DNA of 64,000 nt from Basidiobolus meristosporus CBS 931.73 (lineage: Eukaryota; Basidiobolomycota; Basidiobolomycetes; Basidiobolales; Basidiobolaceae): positions 1 through 64,000 of the forward strand of contig MCFE01000374.1 of the NCBI GenBank assembly GCA_002104905.1, given 5' to 3'. How positions within the stretch are numbered: position 1 is the stretch's first letter; the number at the start of each line of letters is the position of its first letter. Of this stretch, positions 1-11,134 are shown in pieces. The position numbers and the translations under genes were made by a program. The notes under the pieces are model-generated. The model made no database searches and was not told the DNA's origin. It saw only the letters and a program-made list of their open reading frames with translations.

Positions 1-137
1 ACTACTAATTCCCCTTAGCTACATATTATTATATCAAAGCTACTACAGTAATGCTGGCTTTTTTTGTTTTAACTGAAATAAAGATTTCACCTGTTGATGA
101 TTGTATCCCCCCTAACCCTTGTAGTCAATGATGTTTG

Positions 138-345
138 TGACTAATTTAGGTGAATATTTAGTTGTAGTTGCAAAACTTACACCACTCATAAAGCAGACAT
201 GTGCAATATACTTATGATGGGCCTACTAATATATGCACAAGGCTTAAGGGTATTTAGACAACCCAGAGAATTCATATGTTCTGGGTACCCAATATTTTGG
301 TAAAATATCCCGAGTACATCCAAACAAAGAATATAGGCAAAAATA
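138..345 (-). repeat. fragments of a copia-type LTR (minus orientation)
   Basis: Two blocks here resemble the reverse complement of the LTR at 52363-52710. Block one (about 138-185) shares the run around GGTGAATATTTAG and the following A/T-rich end. Block two (about 236-345) shares ATGTTCTGGGTACC followed by TATTTTGGT and AAAATAT. In the complete LTR these blocks occur in the opposite order, so this is probably two adjacent partial copies rather than one. No open frame of a retrotransposon is joined to them. Confidence 0.45.
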
Positions 346-722
346 CCAAGGTTGTTGAGTTATAACCCAAGTGATCAAGTCATTGGAATTAATTAAAGGT
401 ACAAATTTTACATCAGGTGTTACATGAGATTTATGTTCTCAGCTACATACGAGTGTAACAAATGAGAATTACAAAACCCAGCTACTGACGCTCTAATGTA
501 TTATAAATACTTTGTATTTGGCTGTGTGAGGAATGGAACACGTGTAGGGAACCACATCAAAAAGGTGGCGGTATCAGTAAAAACGATTACAATCTAAGTG
601 AGAAATTTCTACAAGGGATATGGATTATGGAATCAAAAATTCGACTGTTACAGAGTTCAGTATTCAAGTAAGCCGTATAGAGCGAGGATAGCTTGCAACG
701 ACGTATCTTGTATAATAAATAA

Positions 723-1784
723 TTACAAGTAGTCTGGAGAGTAACTAGTTGGCGGCATAGATGGCATGGTCTCATCGGAAAGGGTACTGGATGATGCATA
801 ATAGGAAGGTGGCTGTTTGATTGCGTGATACTTCGGAAGCTGCTCCGCCTCTGGAGCAATTATGGGCGAGACTACACTGATCGGGATCTTAACGGTGATA
901 GAGCTTTCTCCCTCCTCAATTGTTTTATAGCTGATTCGAACATCCAGCCTGTGATGGATTACAACGTTGTAGTTAGAACAACTACAACTAGCATCCTCTG
1001 GTACTGCCATTGGAATAATTTTCCCGTATTCTAGGATGCGCATTGATTTGGACATAATATCCAGGCGCTTCAGGAAGTCGGCTGCTGACACAACAGTTTG
1101 ATCATTTTTTGCGGGAATATAGAACTCAGTATACTCGTATAGTGTACAGGTTATATTGGACAAGCACAAGCCAGCTCTCAAAGGCAGCGTGGACACCTTG
1201 ATGTCGAACTTCTCTCCAGGATTGTAACCTGATTTTGGTAGCGTGACATTGCATGCGAGTTTGCCTTGGGCGATATCTTCAACTATATACTCGTACTTTG
1301 GATCGTATTTCCAGTCTGGATTGCGCAGAACAGGTACAGCTACCTCAGACTTTAAATTGACATTAATGAACGAGGTTTCAGCTACAGCCTTTAGCGTATA
1401 TTTGACTTTCCCGAACTCTCCTTGGAATGATTCTGGAAGGTCGCAAGGTAGCAGAAGCTCGAACGGAACAGTATGCTGACCTGTAAATGGAATGGGTTTC
1501 TCATGGTCAAATAGAATGACTGTTTGATACACAAGATCACGACGAGTTTTTTTAATGGCAGCCGGAAATTGCATGGATAGTCTCCCATGGAACTGAAGAC
1601 TTAATTTTTTGACTTTCAGGATGGTGCTTGTACTTAAGATAATGCTTCCTCGAAGCGCCATTGATGAGGCATCGTCAGCGCTGAAAGTATTTGTGAAAAG
1701 GGCGTCATCTTGGAGAAGGATGCGTAGTGTTGAATGCATCGTGTGGATTGAGGGTTTGTTGCTACTTGCAGTGCAGATTAGCAT
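723..1784 (-). CDS. arrestin-like (alpha-arrestin) trafficking adaptor
   Basis: A single uninterrupted 353-codon frame. Residues about 30-160 look like an arrestin N-terminal sandwich (segments such as LQFHGRLSMQFP and HTVPFELLLPCDLPESF). Residues about 175-310 look like the C-terminal sandwich (YNPGEKFDIKV, then TVKIPISVVSPI). The tail carries two PY-type motifs, LPKY (about residue 314) and PPSY (about 325). In fungal alpha-arrestins such motifs bind WW domains of Rsp5/Nedd4 ubiquitin ligases and direct endocytosis of plasma-membrane transporters. That role is inferred from the family. The first ATG is used; an internal Met at residue 16 is an alternative start. No intron is needed. The cargo cannot be told from sequence. 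Confidence 0.8.
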   Translation of the reverse strand: MLICTASSNKPSIHTMHSTLRILLQDDALFTNTFSADDASSMALRGSIILSTSTILKVKKLSLQFHGRLSMQFPAAIKKTRRDLVYQTVILFDHEKPIPFTGQHTVPFELLLPCDLPESFQGEFGKVKYTLKAVAETSFINVNLKSEVAVPVLRNPDWKYDPKYEYIVEDIAQGKLACNVTLPKSGYNPGEKFDIKVSTLPLRAGLCLSNITCTLYEYTEFYIPAKNDQTVVSAADFLKRLDIMSKSMRILEYGKIIPMAVPEDASCSCSNYNVVIHHRLDVRISYKTIEEGESSITVKIPISVVSPIIAPEAEQLPKYHAIKQPPSYYASSSTLSDETMPSMPPTSYSPDYL

Positions 1785-3150
1785 TCTTTTATACCGCGTG
1801 CTATAACCTTAAAATTCACGCTCGAGTGATGATTGCATAGACAGTCGGACTGGGGAATATTTGACTGGCATTTTTCAAAGCTAAATCGCATTTTACTTTC
1901 ATTACCTCAAGGGAGCATCTCACCAACTTGGAAAGTCTATTAATAGCAGGGATTTGGGGGAATTTTCTGATGGATCCCGATCACCATCATGTGCAGTGTG
2001 TGAGAGGCGTGAATAAAATAAGCGATTTACAAATTTAGGCACAAGGGAAGGGACTGAAGGCTAGAGTACCCTGGCTCACTAACTAACTCTAAAGTAACCA
2101 TCAAAGCAATAGTCCGTTTTTGACTGAGTGAGTTGACAGGTTCGCTCATCATTACTCAAATAGACTAGCATATATGCACTCCAATCCATCAAATTGGATC
2201 CCCACTTGTACTCCTGATTAGACTCATATAATATGGTGGTACAGCAGGAAGTTATTAATAAACCCTCCATAGTCTATTCTTGTACGGCTCGAGGAAGCTC
2301 GACTGAGTAACAAGCCATCCGACTAAGGACTGTTTGTTCAGATTCATAACTGAGCAATCAGCTTTGCTCACGTCGGATGAGCAATATTTCCATATTGAGC
2401 GGTAGAAATCATCGCACTACTGCTATGCCCTGTACATATTGAAATTTTGGTAGTTGCAACTGATGGCTTCAATGCTGTTTATTTGTTATTTTCGATTTGG
2501 AGAGGATCACTAGAAAAGTCCTTGATGTTGTCTGATATTAAAGCTCATGTATGTGTATAACGACGGGGAAAGGATATAACACGCAGAGGGCTGAGGATTT
2601 GCAACAATTTTGGCATGAGCTTTATGAATGCATACTTAGATATGACCAACATAAGCTCAAACCTTCCATGCTACATATTAATGTCTGTTATTTATACAAA
2701 GAACTTTCCAGTATATTATTGTTGAGATCCCTGCAATGAAGATGGGGGATGTCAAAAATCCGAGGCATATGTTCACTCTGCAAGCTTCACACTGAAAACT
2801 TCCAAGTTCAGGTACTTGTAATATGTCAATTGCAGCAGGTGTGCGCATATGCTTTGGTCAACACGCCGGAGCTAATAGTATTTATTCATTTAAACTATAC
2901 ATGTAATATACTGTAAGAGCAAAATATTGGTCTTGATTCTATGTTGTCCGCCCTATAGGTACGCATTTTGATAGCACCACCAGATCAATGGAACCTTGGA
3001 ATATAGTAAGAATGATATGCCGAAATTCGCAACCATTGTAGATGACAATAAGCTAGTCACTAAGGGATCGATATTTTGGTTAGCACGTTTAAAAGCGGCT
3101 GAACACCCACAACAACATAGCGGTGGATTTATTTAACAAAAATAGTCAGT
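1785..3150. other. intergenic, no gene recognised
   Basis: About 1.4 kb of A/T-rich sequence between the divergent side of the arrestin gene and the 3' end of the glucanase gene. Only short frames without family resemblance were seen. Confidence 0.5.
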
Positions 3151-3212
3151 TCAGCAAGAGGAAAGTCTGTCGGTCGGTGGGTCAGCAAGAGGAAAGTCTG
3201 TCGGTAGGTGGG
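3151..3212. repeat. 31-bp tandem duplication across the stop codon of the glucanase gene
   Basis: Units 3151-3181 and 3182-3212 differ at one base. On the minus strand the upstream unit (3182-3212) encodes the last residues PTDRLSSC and the TGA. The second unit repeats these bases directly after the stop, in the 3' UTR. Confidence 0.9.
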
Positions 3213-4530
3213 TTAGGAATCCACCCCTCTTCTACTCCTTGGATATAATTCCATTGAGGAGAGTTTTCAGCTTTGAAGTTCCAGAAAATCCAGCCATACC
3301 CTGCTTCGTATGCGTCCATCTGTTTCTCAGCAAACTCGCGCAGGAATGCACGGTAGCTTTTACCGAACTTGGCAACATTCCCTTCATCTTTGCATGTGCA
3401 GCTAGGACACACTGGCTCGGTAGTAATAAAGGTTCCATCATATCTTGCGCCTTTCTGGAACCCATTTAGCCACAGAGTGCAGTCTGTGGTAGCCAGACTC
3501 CATTCGCCCACGATAGTGCGCAACGGGCTTCCTCCGATTCTGGCTTTATCATTGCATGTCATCTCCAGATGTTGTTGACGAGAGTATTTAAGTAGGTTGA
3601 CATCAAAAACCTGGTAGATATGGGTATCCAGCACTGTGTTTTTCATGGAGCTCAAGAAACTCCCAATCTCGTTGAAGAAGGAGAACCCGTCATGGCCAAA
3701 TGTTGCCGGTTTGTAGCTTAGCTTGGAAGCGTTGTGAATGGCAGTATACGAACGGCCATAAAAGTCTTTGAGTAGATCCAGAGTCACCCCGGTATTCGGA
3801 ATGGCAAATGGCTCGTTCAGAAATTGGATTGAAACATCCCCATCTCCTATTTCTGCCCGGAACTCCTTTGTGACATTACTGAGTACGTCGATGGTACGTT
3901 GGATGTTGTTGGCCTCCTTAGGCCAATTAACCGGCCCAGCACGTCCACTATTGTCGAAGCCATTCTAAGCGCACAAGATGTTAGCAATATCCGAGTGGTG
4001 ATTTACAGGCTTGCCATTACCTGTGATCCGGGAGCCCCATGCAAATCCAACAGAACATGCAGGTTGTGCTGAATTGCCCACTTGACTGCCCTCCGTAAAT
4101 AAGGATACTGGCCTTGAACATAAGGCTCGTGCTTTTCTACGTCCACCATCCAATATCCGTAAGGAATTCTAACAGTATTCAGGCCATAATTCGCAAGCTT
4201 TTTGATGTCTTTCTCTGTCACCCAGGACTCCCAGTGCCTTCTGAGCTGACTGTAGGCTTTGTTTTTCCCGAGGCTCTCGGTGAAGGTGTATTCATCTACT
4301 GCAGCATCATCTTTACCTCTGAATTGCTCAAATAGACTTGGTGTGATCCCTATAGGAAAGATCAATCAGGTTAGAATGGATCTTCTTGCTGGAAATTGAC
4401 CCCACTCACATGGCTCAAGCAACAGCCATCCGCCAAGATTAGCGCCACGGATGGTATCAGGCAACTGGGCAGCATGGATAGCTGCACAGAGCACAGCCGA
4501 AGAAACAGTAATGAAAGTGGTCAGCCTCAT
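3182..4530 (-). CDS. secreted exo-1,3-beta-glucanase, GH5 family
   Basis: Three exons: 4530-4410, 4349-4021, 3964-3182, giving 410 residues. The 60-nt and 56-nt introns have GT/AG ends; the first splits the Trp codon of the conserved LEPWITPSLF. The ATG at 4530 starts a signal peptide ([13 protein letters not shown], ending near AIHAA). A longer in-frame extension begins only with TTG. Family hallmarks are [30 protein letters not shown], the acid/base Glu in FLNEP and a nucleophile candidate in IVGEWSLA. The C-terminus [14 protein letters not shown] is typical of Exg1/Xog1-type glucan 1,3-beta-glucosidases, which trim cell-wall beta-1,3-glucan. It should act in the wall or outside the cell. 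The last codons and stop are tandemly duplicated just downstream. Confidence 0.92.
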
Positions 4531-5089
4531 CCCGTAGTAGTGAAGTGTGGACAAGCAAGGGACGTTTTATATTGCCCTCATTGTTTAAAACATGCTGGAG
4601 AGAATATGGCATTGATTCGGTAATTTCATTAACAATGGAAAGCCCCCTTATTGGTCAGATTACGCTATTCAGCAACAACTTTTGCAGATACCCAAACGCT
4701 GGGAACTAATGTTGCATCATATCCTGAACCGGCCGAACGTCATATTGTTCAGAGTTGTACCACAACTACTTGAGCATCTGCACCCTAAATGGCAGCTGAA
4801 GAGTAGTGGCCATTCAAGAGTAACTAATCCATCAATGCCTATTCTAGAATTTGCCAACCCCAGGTGGACGCTTTTGTTGTGAGGAAGAGCCTCCCGCAAG
4901 CAGTAGAGATGTACGTAACAGAGTAGATAGGCAGTTAGATCGCACATTTCAAGTAAATGGGTTTCACCGTCAATCCTTTAATCACTGGAAACCAGTTTGG
5001 AGCGGGAACGAAATGAGGGTTGGGGCTGGTCGATTGTGAATTAGGTATGATTAACCATCGAGTATATGGTAGTCTATCAGAGATCATGT
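4531..5089. other. intergenic, upstream of the glucanase gene
   Basis: About 560 bp holding the presumed promoter of the minus-strand glucanase gene. No other gene is seen. It abuts the G-rich array at 5090. Confidence 0.5.
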
Positions 5090-5170
5090 GGGTCAGGGCT
5101 AGGGTCAGGGCTAGGGTCAGGGCTAGGGTCAGGGCTAGGGTCAGGGCTAGGGTCAGGGCTAGGGTCAGGG
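5090..5170 (+). repeat. (GGGTCAGGGCTA)n tandem array, telomere-like and G4-prone
   Basis: 81 bp of a perfect 12-bp period, 6.75 units, giving 14 GGG runs on the plus strand each separated by three bases (TCA or CTA alternately). Each half-unit is one substitution away from the TTAGGG telomere repeat. It ends 5 bp before the stop codon of the minus-strand F-box gene, so it should be transcribed as the C-rich strand in that gene's 3' UTR. Frames through it on either strand (Arg-Ala-Arg-Val or Leu-Ala-Leu-Thr) are artefacts of the repeat. Confidence 0.97.
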
Positions 5171-5175
5171 CCAGA

Positions 5176-6289
5176 CTATTGAAAGAAGGAAATGGCAACT
5201 CTATGTTTGTCAAAAACGGCATTCTGGAAAGCTTTTGTGACAAACTGATTACTCAAGATTACAAGATTTTGAAGTGACTTTAAACTTGTGATCAGCCGGG
5301 TAATAAAGTCGGTTGTTATATTTGGGAATGAAAGACATAGTGTGGTAAGGTCTTGGAAGCCTAGCAAGGGCTCTAGCAATTCCTCTGCTTCAAAAAGTAC
5401 CTCCGTTGGATCCTCAACTCCAACCCAGAGAGTTGCTAAGGTGGATATACTTGAGAATGCTCGCAGGACTGCTGGATGCACGGAATAGGATAATGTTAAT
5501 TCGAGTCTGACTAAATTGACACATGCTCTTCCAAGTTTGCTGAGAATAGCCTGATCTATCCTGGAGCACCTTCTCAAAGTAAAGCATGTGAGTCTTGGAG
5601 CACAGCATTTAATTATTTTCCGGATTGTTTTGTTGTTGACTTGGCGGCAGTGCACAATTGAAAGGCTAGTAAGCTTTGAACACCGGGATATCACCGCGCT
5701 CAACCCCTCGTTGGATATTTTGTGACAGCTTTGTATCGTGAGAGAGTCCAATTCGGTACAGCGCTCTGCTATCTGAAATAGTACTAGCAAGTTGAAAACA
5801 ATTAAACCACATTATTCTACTCGACGCGCAGCGCTCATCACACTTACTGATATCGGATAGGTACTGGTTCTCGCCGAGCTTTATGACCTTTAGACTACCC
5901 AGATGAAGAATCTTGAAGAGTGAGTAATCGGTTACTCGGCTGCAATTGAGTAAATTCAGCACGGTGAGTTTTTCACTCAAGGCCCAAGAGGCAGCATCGA
6001 TCTCTTCCGGAAGACAGAATCTTACGTTGGAAAGGTCTAGTCGAACTACTAGTTGTCCGTAGTTTATAGTAGATTCTGCTGCACTACTTTCCCTCATCGT
6101 CCTTACGAACTTCCCCCAGGCAAAAGCAGAGGAGAACTTCGGGGCATAATACAGCCGACCTATCGTTAGGTAAAAGAAGGAATGATTAACCTTCACTAGA
6201 GAAAGTAGCTCCTCTGTAGATTGGAAGTAAGGCAAACATAATTCGAACAGTTCGTTTGGTAACAGGGTGTGATGGCCAAAGAATATCAT
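5176..6289 (-). CDS. F-box / leucine-rich-repeat protein
   Basis: Two exons, 6289-5848 and 5783-5176, joined across a 64-nt GT-AG intron, giving 349 residues. The in-phase acceptor is the CTAG at 5784; the later TTTCAG would break the frame. Residues about 8-50 (LLPNELFELCLPYF, then KVNHSFFYLTIGRLYY) resemble an F-box. The rest is AMN1/FBXL-type leucine-rich repeats with the C-x-x-I/V pattern (LNLLNCSRVTD, LTIQSCHKISNEGL, LSIVHCRQVNN, FTLRRCSRIDQ). Such proteins recruit substrates to SCF (Skp1-cullin-F-box) ubiquitin ligases; the substrate is unknown. The stop codon lies 5 bp from the G-rich array. Confidence 0.8.
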
Positions 6290-7038
6290 TAGATAGTTGG
6301 CATTCCGTATTTACCTCGATTTTATACCATAGTAGTTAAGTATATTCATGATTGGAATTCACTATTCATGGATCCTATTTGTCCAAGAGAGATGGTCACC
6401 CTCAAACTGCAACTAAGAGAGATGGTCACCCTCAAACTGCGACTTTTTGCAGGTCGTAGTCTGGACTTGGGATTGCGGTACAAAGGAAATTCCAAAAAAT
6501 GATGGACGATTCCAAGGTGAAAGTACCCGATGGTTTACACAGTTGCACACGTCCATGTCAGCATATTGCTGAATCAGCAGCTTTAAATCTGACCATCTGA
6601 TCTTACCATAAAGCACCAAATTCCTGGCGACGAACACCATATTGAACATTCTGACCCTTCCGCCATGGACAACTCTAACCAAAGCAAGAACTTGTCAGAC
6701 AACCAGATCCTCAGGAAGGTAGCAAATCTCAAGGTAGCACCAGACAGTCAGTCTGGATGTAGTACCTAGATGTTAGCTGGTAGCAACGCTTATCTGCAAA
6801 TCAATCACGCCATATCAGTCCCATTTTCCCCAATTTCCCCAATTTCTGATGGCCAAACCGCCCTCTCCATAGAGTATTTTGAACAACCATCCTCTTTTGC
6901 AATGGTGATTTTTTTCGGATAGTTGGCAATGAAGCGGAATATGGTTTGGGGTGATCTCGATCCTAGCAACCATTTAGAAAACTATTAAAACCCTCATCCT
7001 GTTCTATGCTTCTCTCGAAAACTGGCTATTCTTGTTAG
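6290..7038. other. intergenic region, divergent promoter side
   Basis: About 750 bp between the starts of the F-box gene and the bZIP gene. It contains the 30-bp duplication described separately. A short minus frame at 6413-6682 shows no family resemblance. Confidence 0.5.
6385..6444. repeat. 30-bp tandem duplication
   Basis: The 26-base run AAGAGAGATGGTCACC... occurs at 6385-6410 and again at 6415-6440 (period 30); the four bases after each copy are AACT and GACT. It is non-coding as far as can be seen. Confidence 0.9.
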
Positions 7039-8142
7039 ATGAACTCCTCTATCCCATATCCCCTCGCTACAAGCGAGGTAGATGATCAGATTCTTGAGTT
7101 GGATAATATACTTACAGCTCAGCTCGAGAACGCCACCTTATTGACAGGATACGTGACTCCTCTTGACATTGATAGTAGCCCATCCAAGGTACCGTTTCCA
7201 GCACATCAATCCTTGGAGAAAATTCCTTGGAATCAGCCACTCTTGAATTGCACATCAAGCAAGGTGTCACCAGTTAACGTGACTTTCTCTCCGTCCACCC
7301 TCTCAACTGAATCATCAACGATACCTGATCTCTCAACTTCGTTGTTGGATGGATCAAGCTTAGCTTGGGGAGTCACCCATAACCTCCCTTCCCTTTCAAG
7401 TCAGGCCTCTATGTACCAATATACAAATGCTGATCTCCATTGCTTGCTACCACGCTGCGTGAATCCACCCGACAGTCATCTCCCTCCTTTTGATAACATG
7501 CCACCTGGCCGGAAAAGAAGCATCTCCTGGATCGATGTGGAGACCCATTCTTTTGGTGGCAATGATATAAGCCAGATCTCTCACCAGGCGTCACCATTGA
7601 CACGCACTCGACGTTTTTCCTTGCATCTGCCAGTTCAAGCTACCAGGTCTACCTCAACTTCACCCAACCCGAGGGATTCGCTCTCAATTGACTACAGTCC
7701 AAGTGCCATTTCCAATAAGCCCCCAAATGGCGTGGATGGAAATGCGAACGATCCGGTCAATCTCCCTGTTGTATATGAATCTCTAACAAAGCTCGAACGT
7801 TACCTGCCTTCAACCAACCATGGTTCAGAACCCAGAAACGTGGTAGGGGGAAGTCACAAAAGCTCTCAAAAGGTGCGAAATACTGTCGATATATCAAATG
7901 ACTATTCTGCCGCGAACAAAGAAACACCCGGAAAGCATCAAGCGCTAATAGAGCGGCGCTTGTCTCGTCGGAGAGAGAGGAACCGACTGGCTGCACGCAG
8001 AAGTCGAGAAAAGCGAAGCCAACATTTACAGGAGTTGGAACAAGGGAATCGAGCATTAAGCAGCGAAAATGCGGCATTAAAAGTAAGACTCTATGCGGCC
8101 ATACAAGAGCTGCAAATGTTAAGAGCCACCAAAATCGACTGA
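7039..8142 (+). CDS. bZIP transcription factor
   Basis: Intronless, 367 residues. The C-terminal 65 residues are a bZIP domain. The basic region RERNRLAARRSREKR (from about residue 311) has the invariant N-x7-R spacing. It is followed by hydrophobic heptads through LEQGNRALSSENAALKVRL and ELQMLRA. The long N-terminal part is Ser/Thr/Pro-rich and low in complexity, typical of an activation region, with PPGRKRSISW as a possible basophilic phosphorylation site. It should act in the nucleus as a DNA-binding dimer. The zipper is short and reaches almost to the C-terminus. The target and orthologue are not recognisable. It is convergent with the Tom70 gene. Confidence 0.85.
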   Translation: MNSSIPYPLATSEVDDQILELDNILTAQLENATLLTGYVTPLDIDSSPSKVPFPAHQSLEKIPWNQPLLNCTSSKVSPVNVTFSPSTLSTESSTIPDLSTSLLDGSSLAWGVTHNLPSLSSQASMYQYTNADLHCLLPRCVNPPDSHLPPFDNMPPGRKRSISWIDVETHSFGGNDISQISHQASPLTRTRRFSLHLPVQATRSTSTSPNPRDSLSIDYSPSAISNKPPNGVDGNANDPVNLPVVYESLTKLERYLPSTNHGSEPRNVVGGSHKSSQKVRNTVDISNDYSAANKETPGKHQALIERRLSRRRERNRLAARRSREKRSQHLQELEQGNRALSSENAALKVRLYAAIQELQMLRATKID

Positions 8143-8523
8143 GAGCACCTCACCGTCCATTGGCACCATGAAGGCTCAATTTGTAAGCTACAATGTATAT
8201 TTTCACTAATGAATAATAGAACGGTCACAATGAAAGACGCGTATACAATACAACCTAGCAGTCACATTTCGTTCCCAGGAAAGAATCCATTGGGGAATGT
8301 GACCATATTGAGCGATGATCTTGGAAATGTTGAAACAGACAATCATATAACCAAAATGAGTAATGTCTCACACTAGTTTCGAAAAGAAACCTCCGCCTGG
8401 CGCTCGAGTATTTCGAGAAATCTGTTTTTATATGGGTACAGAAATTATGGAGTAGTGATGTGGTGATAGCTGGGAGGGAGAAATGCGATGATTTAATGTG
8501 GGAAGGCTGAAGGTCATGTTGCT
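8143..8523. other. 3' intergenic region between convergent genes
   Basis: About 380 bp shared by the 3' ends of the bZIP gene (+) and the Tom70 gene (-). Nothing else is recognised. Confidence 0.5.
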
Positions 8524-10533
8524 TTACATTCTTTGGGTAGCAAATAATTTGTCGGAATGCTCAGGGTAACGCTTCAAAAATTCGATTTGGCAGAGCGCAG
8601 CTTCCTTGAAGCTGACCGAGTTGGAGAGCTCCATTTGGGTTCGGCCGACCTCGATAGCTTGGTTGAAGTAATCGAGAGCTTCTTGGATCTGTCCTTGTTG
8701 TAGGGAGAATTGCGCAAGAGTGGAAATCGCCACATAGTTATCATGGTCGACTTCGACTGCTTGCTTGCAGAGGTCCATGGCTTCTTGGACATCTTGCTTC
8801 CACTGGAAAATGGTGACTCCCTTGTTAATCAAGGGGCTAGGATTCTTGGGGTCGCAAGCGATGGCCTTGTCAAATGAAGTGACGGCTTCTTCGAAGCGTT
8901 GTTGGTCCATGAAGAGCTCGCCATAGTGGTTATGGACATCAGTGTTCTCAGGGAATCGGCTTAAAGCCTTACGGAAGGTAGCAGTAGAGGCCATGATAGA
9001 GCCGCTCTTATACTGAGCAACACCAAGCTGAATCATAGAGAGAGGGAAGTCGCTATTGAGAGAAATACTCTTGTTGTACTCTTCAATAGCTTTGTCGACT
9101 TCGCCAAGAACAAGGTAGACCTGGCCTCTATGATAATAAACATCGGCATTATCGGGGTTAAGGTTAGCGGCCTTCTCGTACTCCTCAAGAGCAGAAACGT
9201 AATTGCCAGTGGCATCAAGAAGGATAGCACCCTTTTTGATGTAGCTAGGAACATATGATTGGTCGTATTCGATGGATTTGTTGAAATCCTCCAAGGCCTC
9301 GGTAGAGGCTCCCTTCAAGAACTTGAAGGATCCACGCATACTATAGGCATATGCCATGTGAGAGCAACCCTTCTCAATGGCCTGGTCGAAGAAGCCAATC
9401 ACGTCGTTATATCTGGTTTCCTTGATGGCTTCTTGAGCTTGGTACAACGCAAAGTCGCCATTTTCTTCCTCGGGCTTCTCTAAATCAAGTAGTTTCTCTG
9501 GTGCAGATTAGGAGATCAGTATGTTAGTAGTGGACTCAGAGAAATAATTAGAGATATTTATGCTACCAGAGCTGAAGGAGTTGAGGAAAGATTGGACCAC
9601 AGAGATAGATGGATATTGTGCCTCTCTGGAGTTCAAGATCTCCACTGCAGCAGTATCTGAAAGCTTCTTGAGCATGCGTTCCATAGAAGCAACAGCGGTT
9701 TGGTTGGAATAGCCTTCGAAGACACAGGCAGCCATAAAGTCTAAAAAGGAAAGCCATCAGTCACTGAGTCTGACCGAGTCAACTATTCAGGTGAAGGAAG
9801 GAGGGTCATTACCGTGCAAAGAATCTCTTAATTGTTCAACCTTCTCGTAGGCCTGGGCCCTTCTGATAAGGGCCTTTACGTAGAGTGGTTCAATGGCAAG
9901 TGCCTTTGTACAATCCTCAATCACGTTCTTATACTCCTTGAGGTTAGCATAACAGGCGGCTCTGTTAGCGTAGTATACATGATCAGGCTTGAAAGCAATG
10001 GCTTGAGTATAAAGTTTAATAGCGGAGTCATAATCCTTGGAACCAAAGTAGCTGTTTCCTCTGCTCTTGAGAGATTGAGCATATCTTAAACGGGTCTACA
10101 GTTAAAGTGATGAGATAAGGAGAACAAGCCACAATGTAGTACATCCAAAAACAAACCTCTTGAGGAAGTGCCTCAATTTCCTCGGCAGTCATGCTGGCAG
10201 GATCGGCGTTTGGCTCGGCTAAAAATTGATCTCTGTTAGGCAAGCTAGCTACAAAGGGCAACCTTGAATATACTCACAACTGGGCTCACTAGCTTCAGCA
10301 GACTTCTCACTGCTTGTCTCTTCAGCAGCTTTTTTCTCACCCTTGGCCTTCTTTGAGCGCTTGGGCTTCTGTTGCTTTTGGCCTTTAGACAAGTACCAAG
10401 CGCCCAACCCTGCGAGAACAAGTGGGGTAGCAACAGCCAAATAGAACTTCCAATCCTTTTCCGAGAAGAACTTCTTAACGGACTCCGAATTGGAGGTCTT
10501 GGCGATGGTTGAGGAATCAGTTGTATTGGCCAT
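8524..10533 (-). CDS. TOM70: mitochondrial import receptor Tom70 (TPR protein)
   Basis: Five exons: 10533-10278, 10218-10157, 10095-9813, 9740-9567, 9497-8524, giving 582 residues. All four introns (59-72 nt) are GT-AG and keep phase. The N-terminus has a short polar segment, then one membrane anchor (FYLAVATPLVLAGLGAWYL) followed by a basic linker (KGQKQQKPKRSKKAKGEKK). This is the Tom70 signal-anchor layout. Tetratricopeptide repeats follow, first a clamp-type set (YAQSLKSRGNSYFGSKDYD, AIEPLYVKALIRRAQAYEK) and then a C-terminal set (PDNADVYYHRGQVYLVLGE and others). Tom70 sits in the outer mitochondrial membrane and receives chaperone-bound precursors, especially carrier proteins. Length and architecture match the family. 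Confidence 0.95.
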
Positions 10534-11084
10534 TGTTTAGAAAGAGAACAACTTGGTTGAGCCCTAGGAGTTATCAAGTACACGGTAATTAAAAGCGCAC
10601 GAAGTGAAAAAGATTGCTAAGCTTTTCAAAAGTATCTCGAAGCCAGCCAATCAGTTGACGCGTAAGATATCCACATAATCCCCAGCTTAAGCCATCATGA
10701 TGAGTTAAGCAAAATCGAAGATTCCATGACGTGATGAATCAACGAGGTTGAGCGCCTAGCAGTATTTATACTTCGCACTGACAGTCTTCAATCGGTATGA
10801 TGCGTCTATCTGCACTAACTGAATACCGACCGTCCTCCGCTACAATATTGCCCTTCGGCTTTTTGCCTAAATTCTCCATCAGTAACGGCCCCAGTAAATT
10901 AGGGAAGAGGTATGGCACCCTAGATGCCACTTCAGCTAACTGATCACAATCTCATACCTGGTTTCAGCCTGTATCCGTCTACTCCACACTACCTTATTGG
11001 ATACTCACCTTCGCTCATTTTTACGTAACACGTTGTTTCTCCCGGCGGATCTTTCTCTTTGCAACGTTTCATCTTTTCATGGAA
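10534..11084. other. intergenic, Tom70 promoter region
   Basis: About 550 bp upstream of the minus-strand Tom70 gene. No gene recognised. Confidence 0.5.
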
Positions 11085-11093
11085 TATATAAAA
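11085..11093 (+). promoter_or_regulatory. TATA box of the small secreted-peptide ORF
   Basis: TATATAAAA lies 42 bp before the ATG at 11135, a normal core-promoter spacing. It supports the short frame being a real gene. Confidence 0.5.
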
Positions 11094-11134
11094 TGCCATC
11101 CCTCCATCTCCGCTCGGCTCATTAATCTCCAAGA

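Noticed and set aside
4935-5277. Open frames on both strands through the G-rich array (Leu-Ala-Leu-Thr and Arg-Ala-Arg-Val repeats)
   Set aside because: A 12-bp period without stops keeps frames open automatically; no start context, domain or extension supports a protein.
6413-6682. 89-codon minus frame upstream of the bZIP gene
   Set aside because: It ends in the 30-bp duplication and resembles no known protein.
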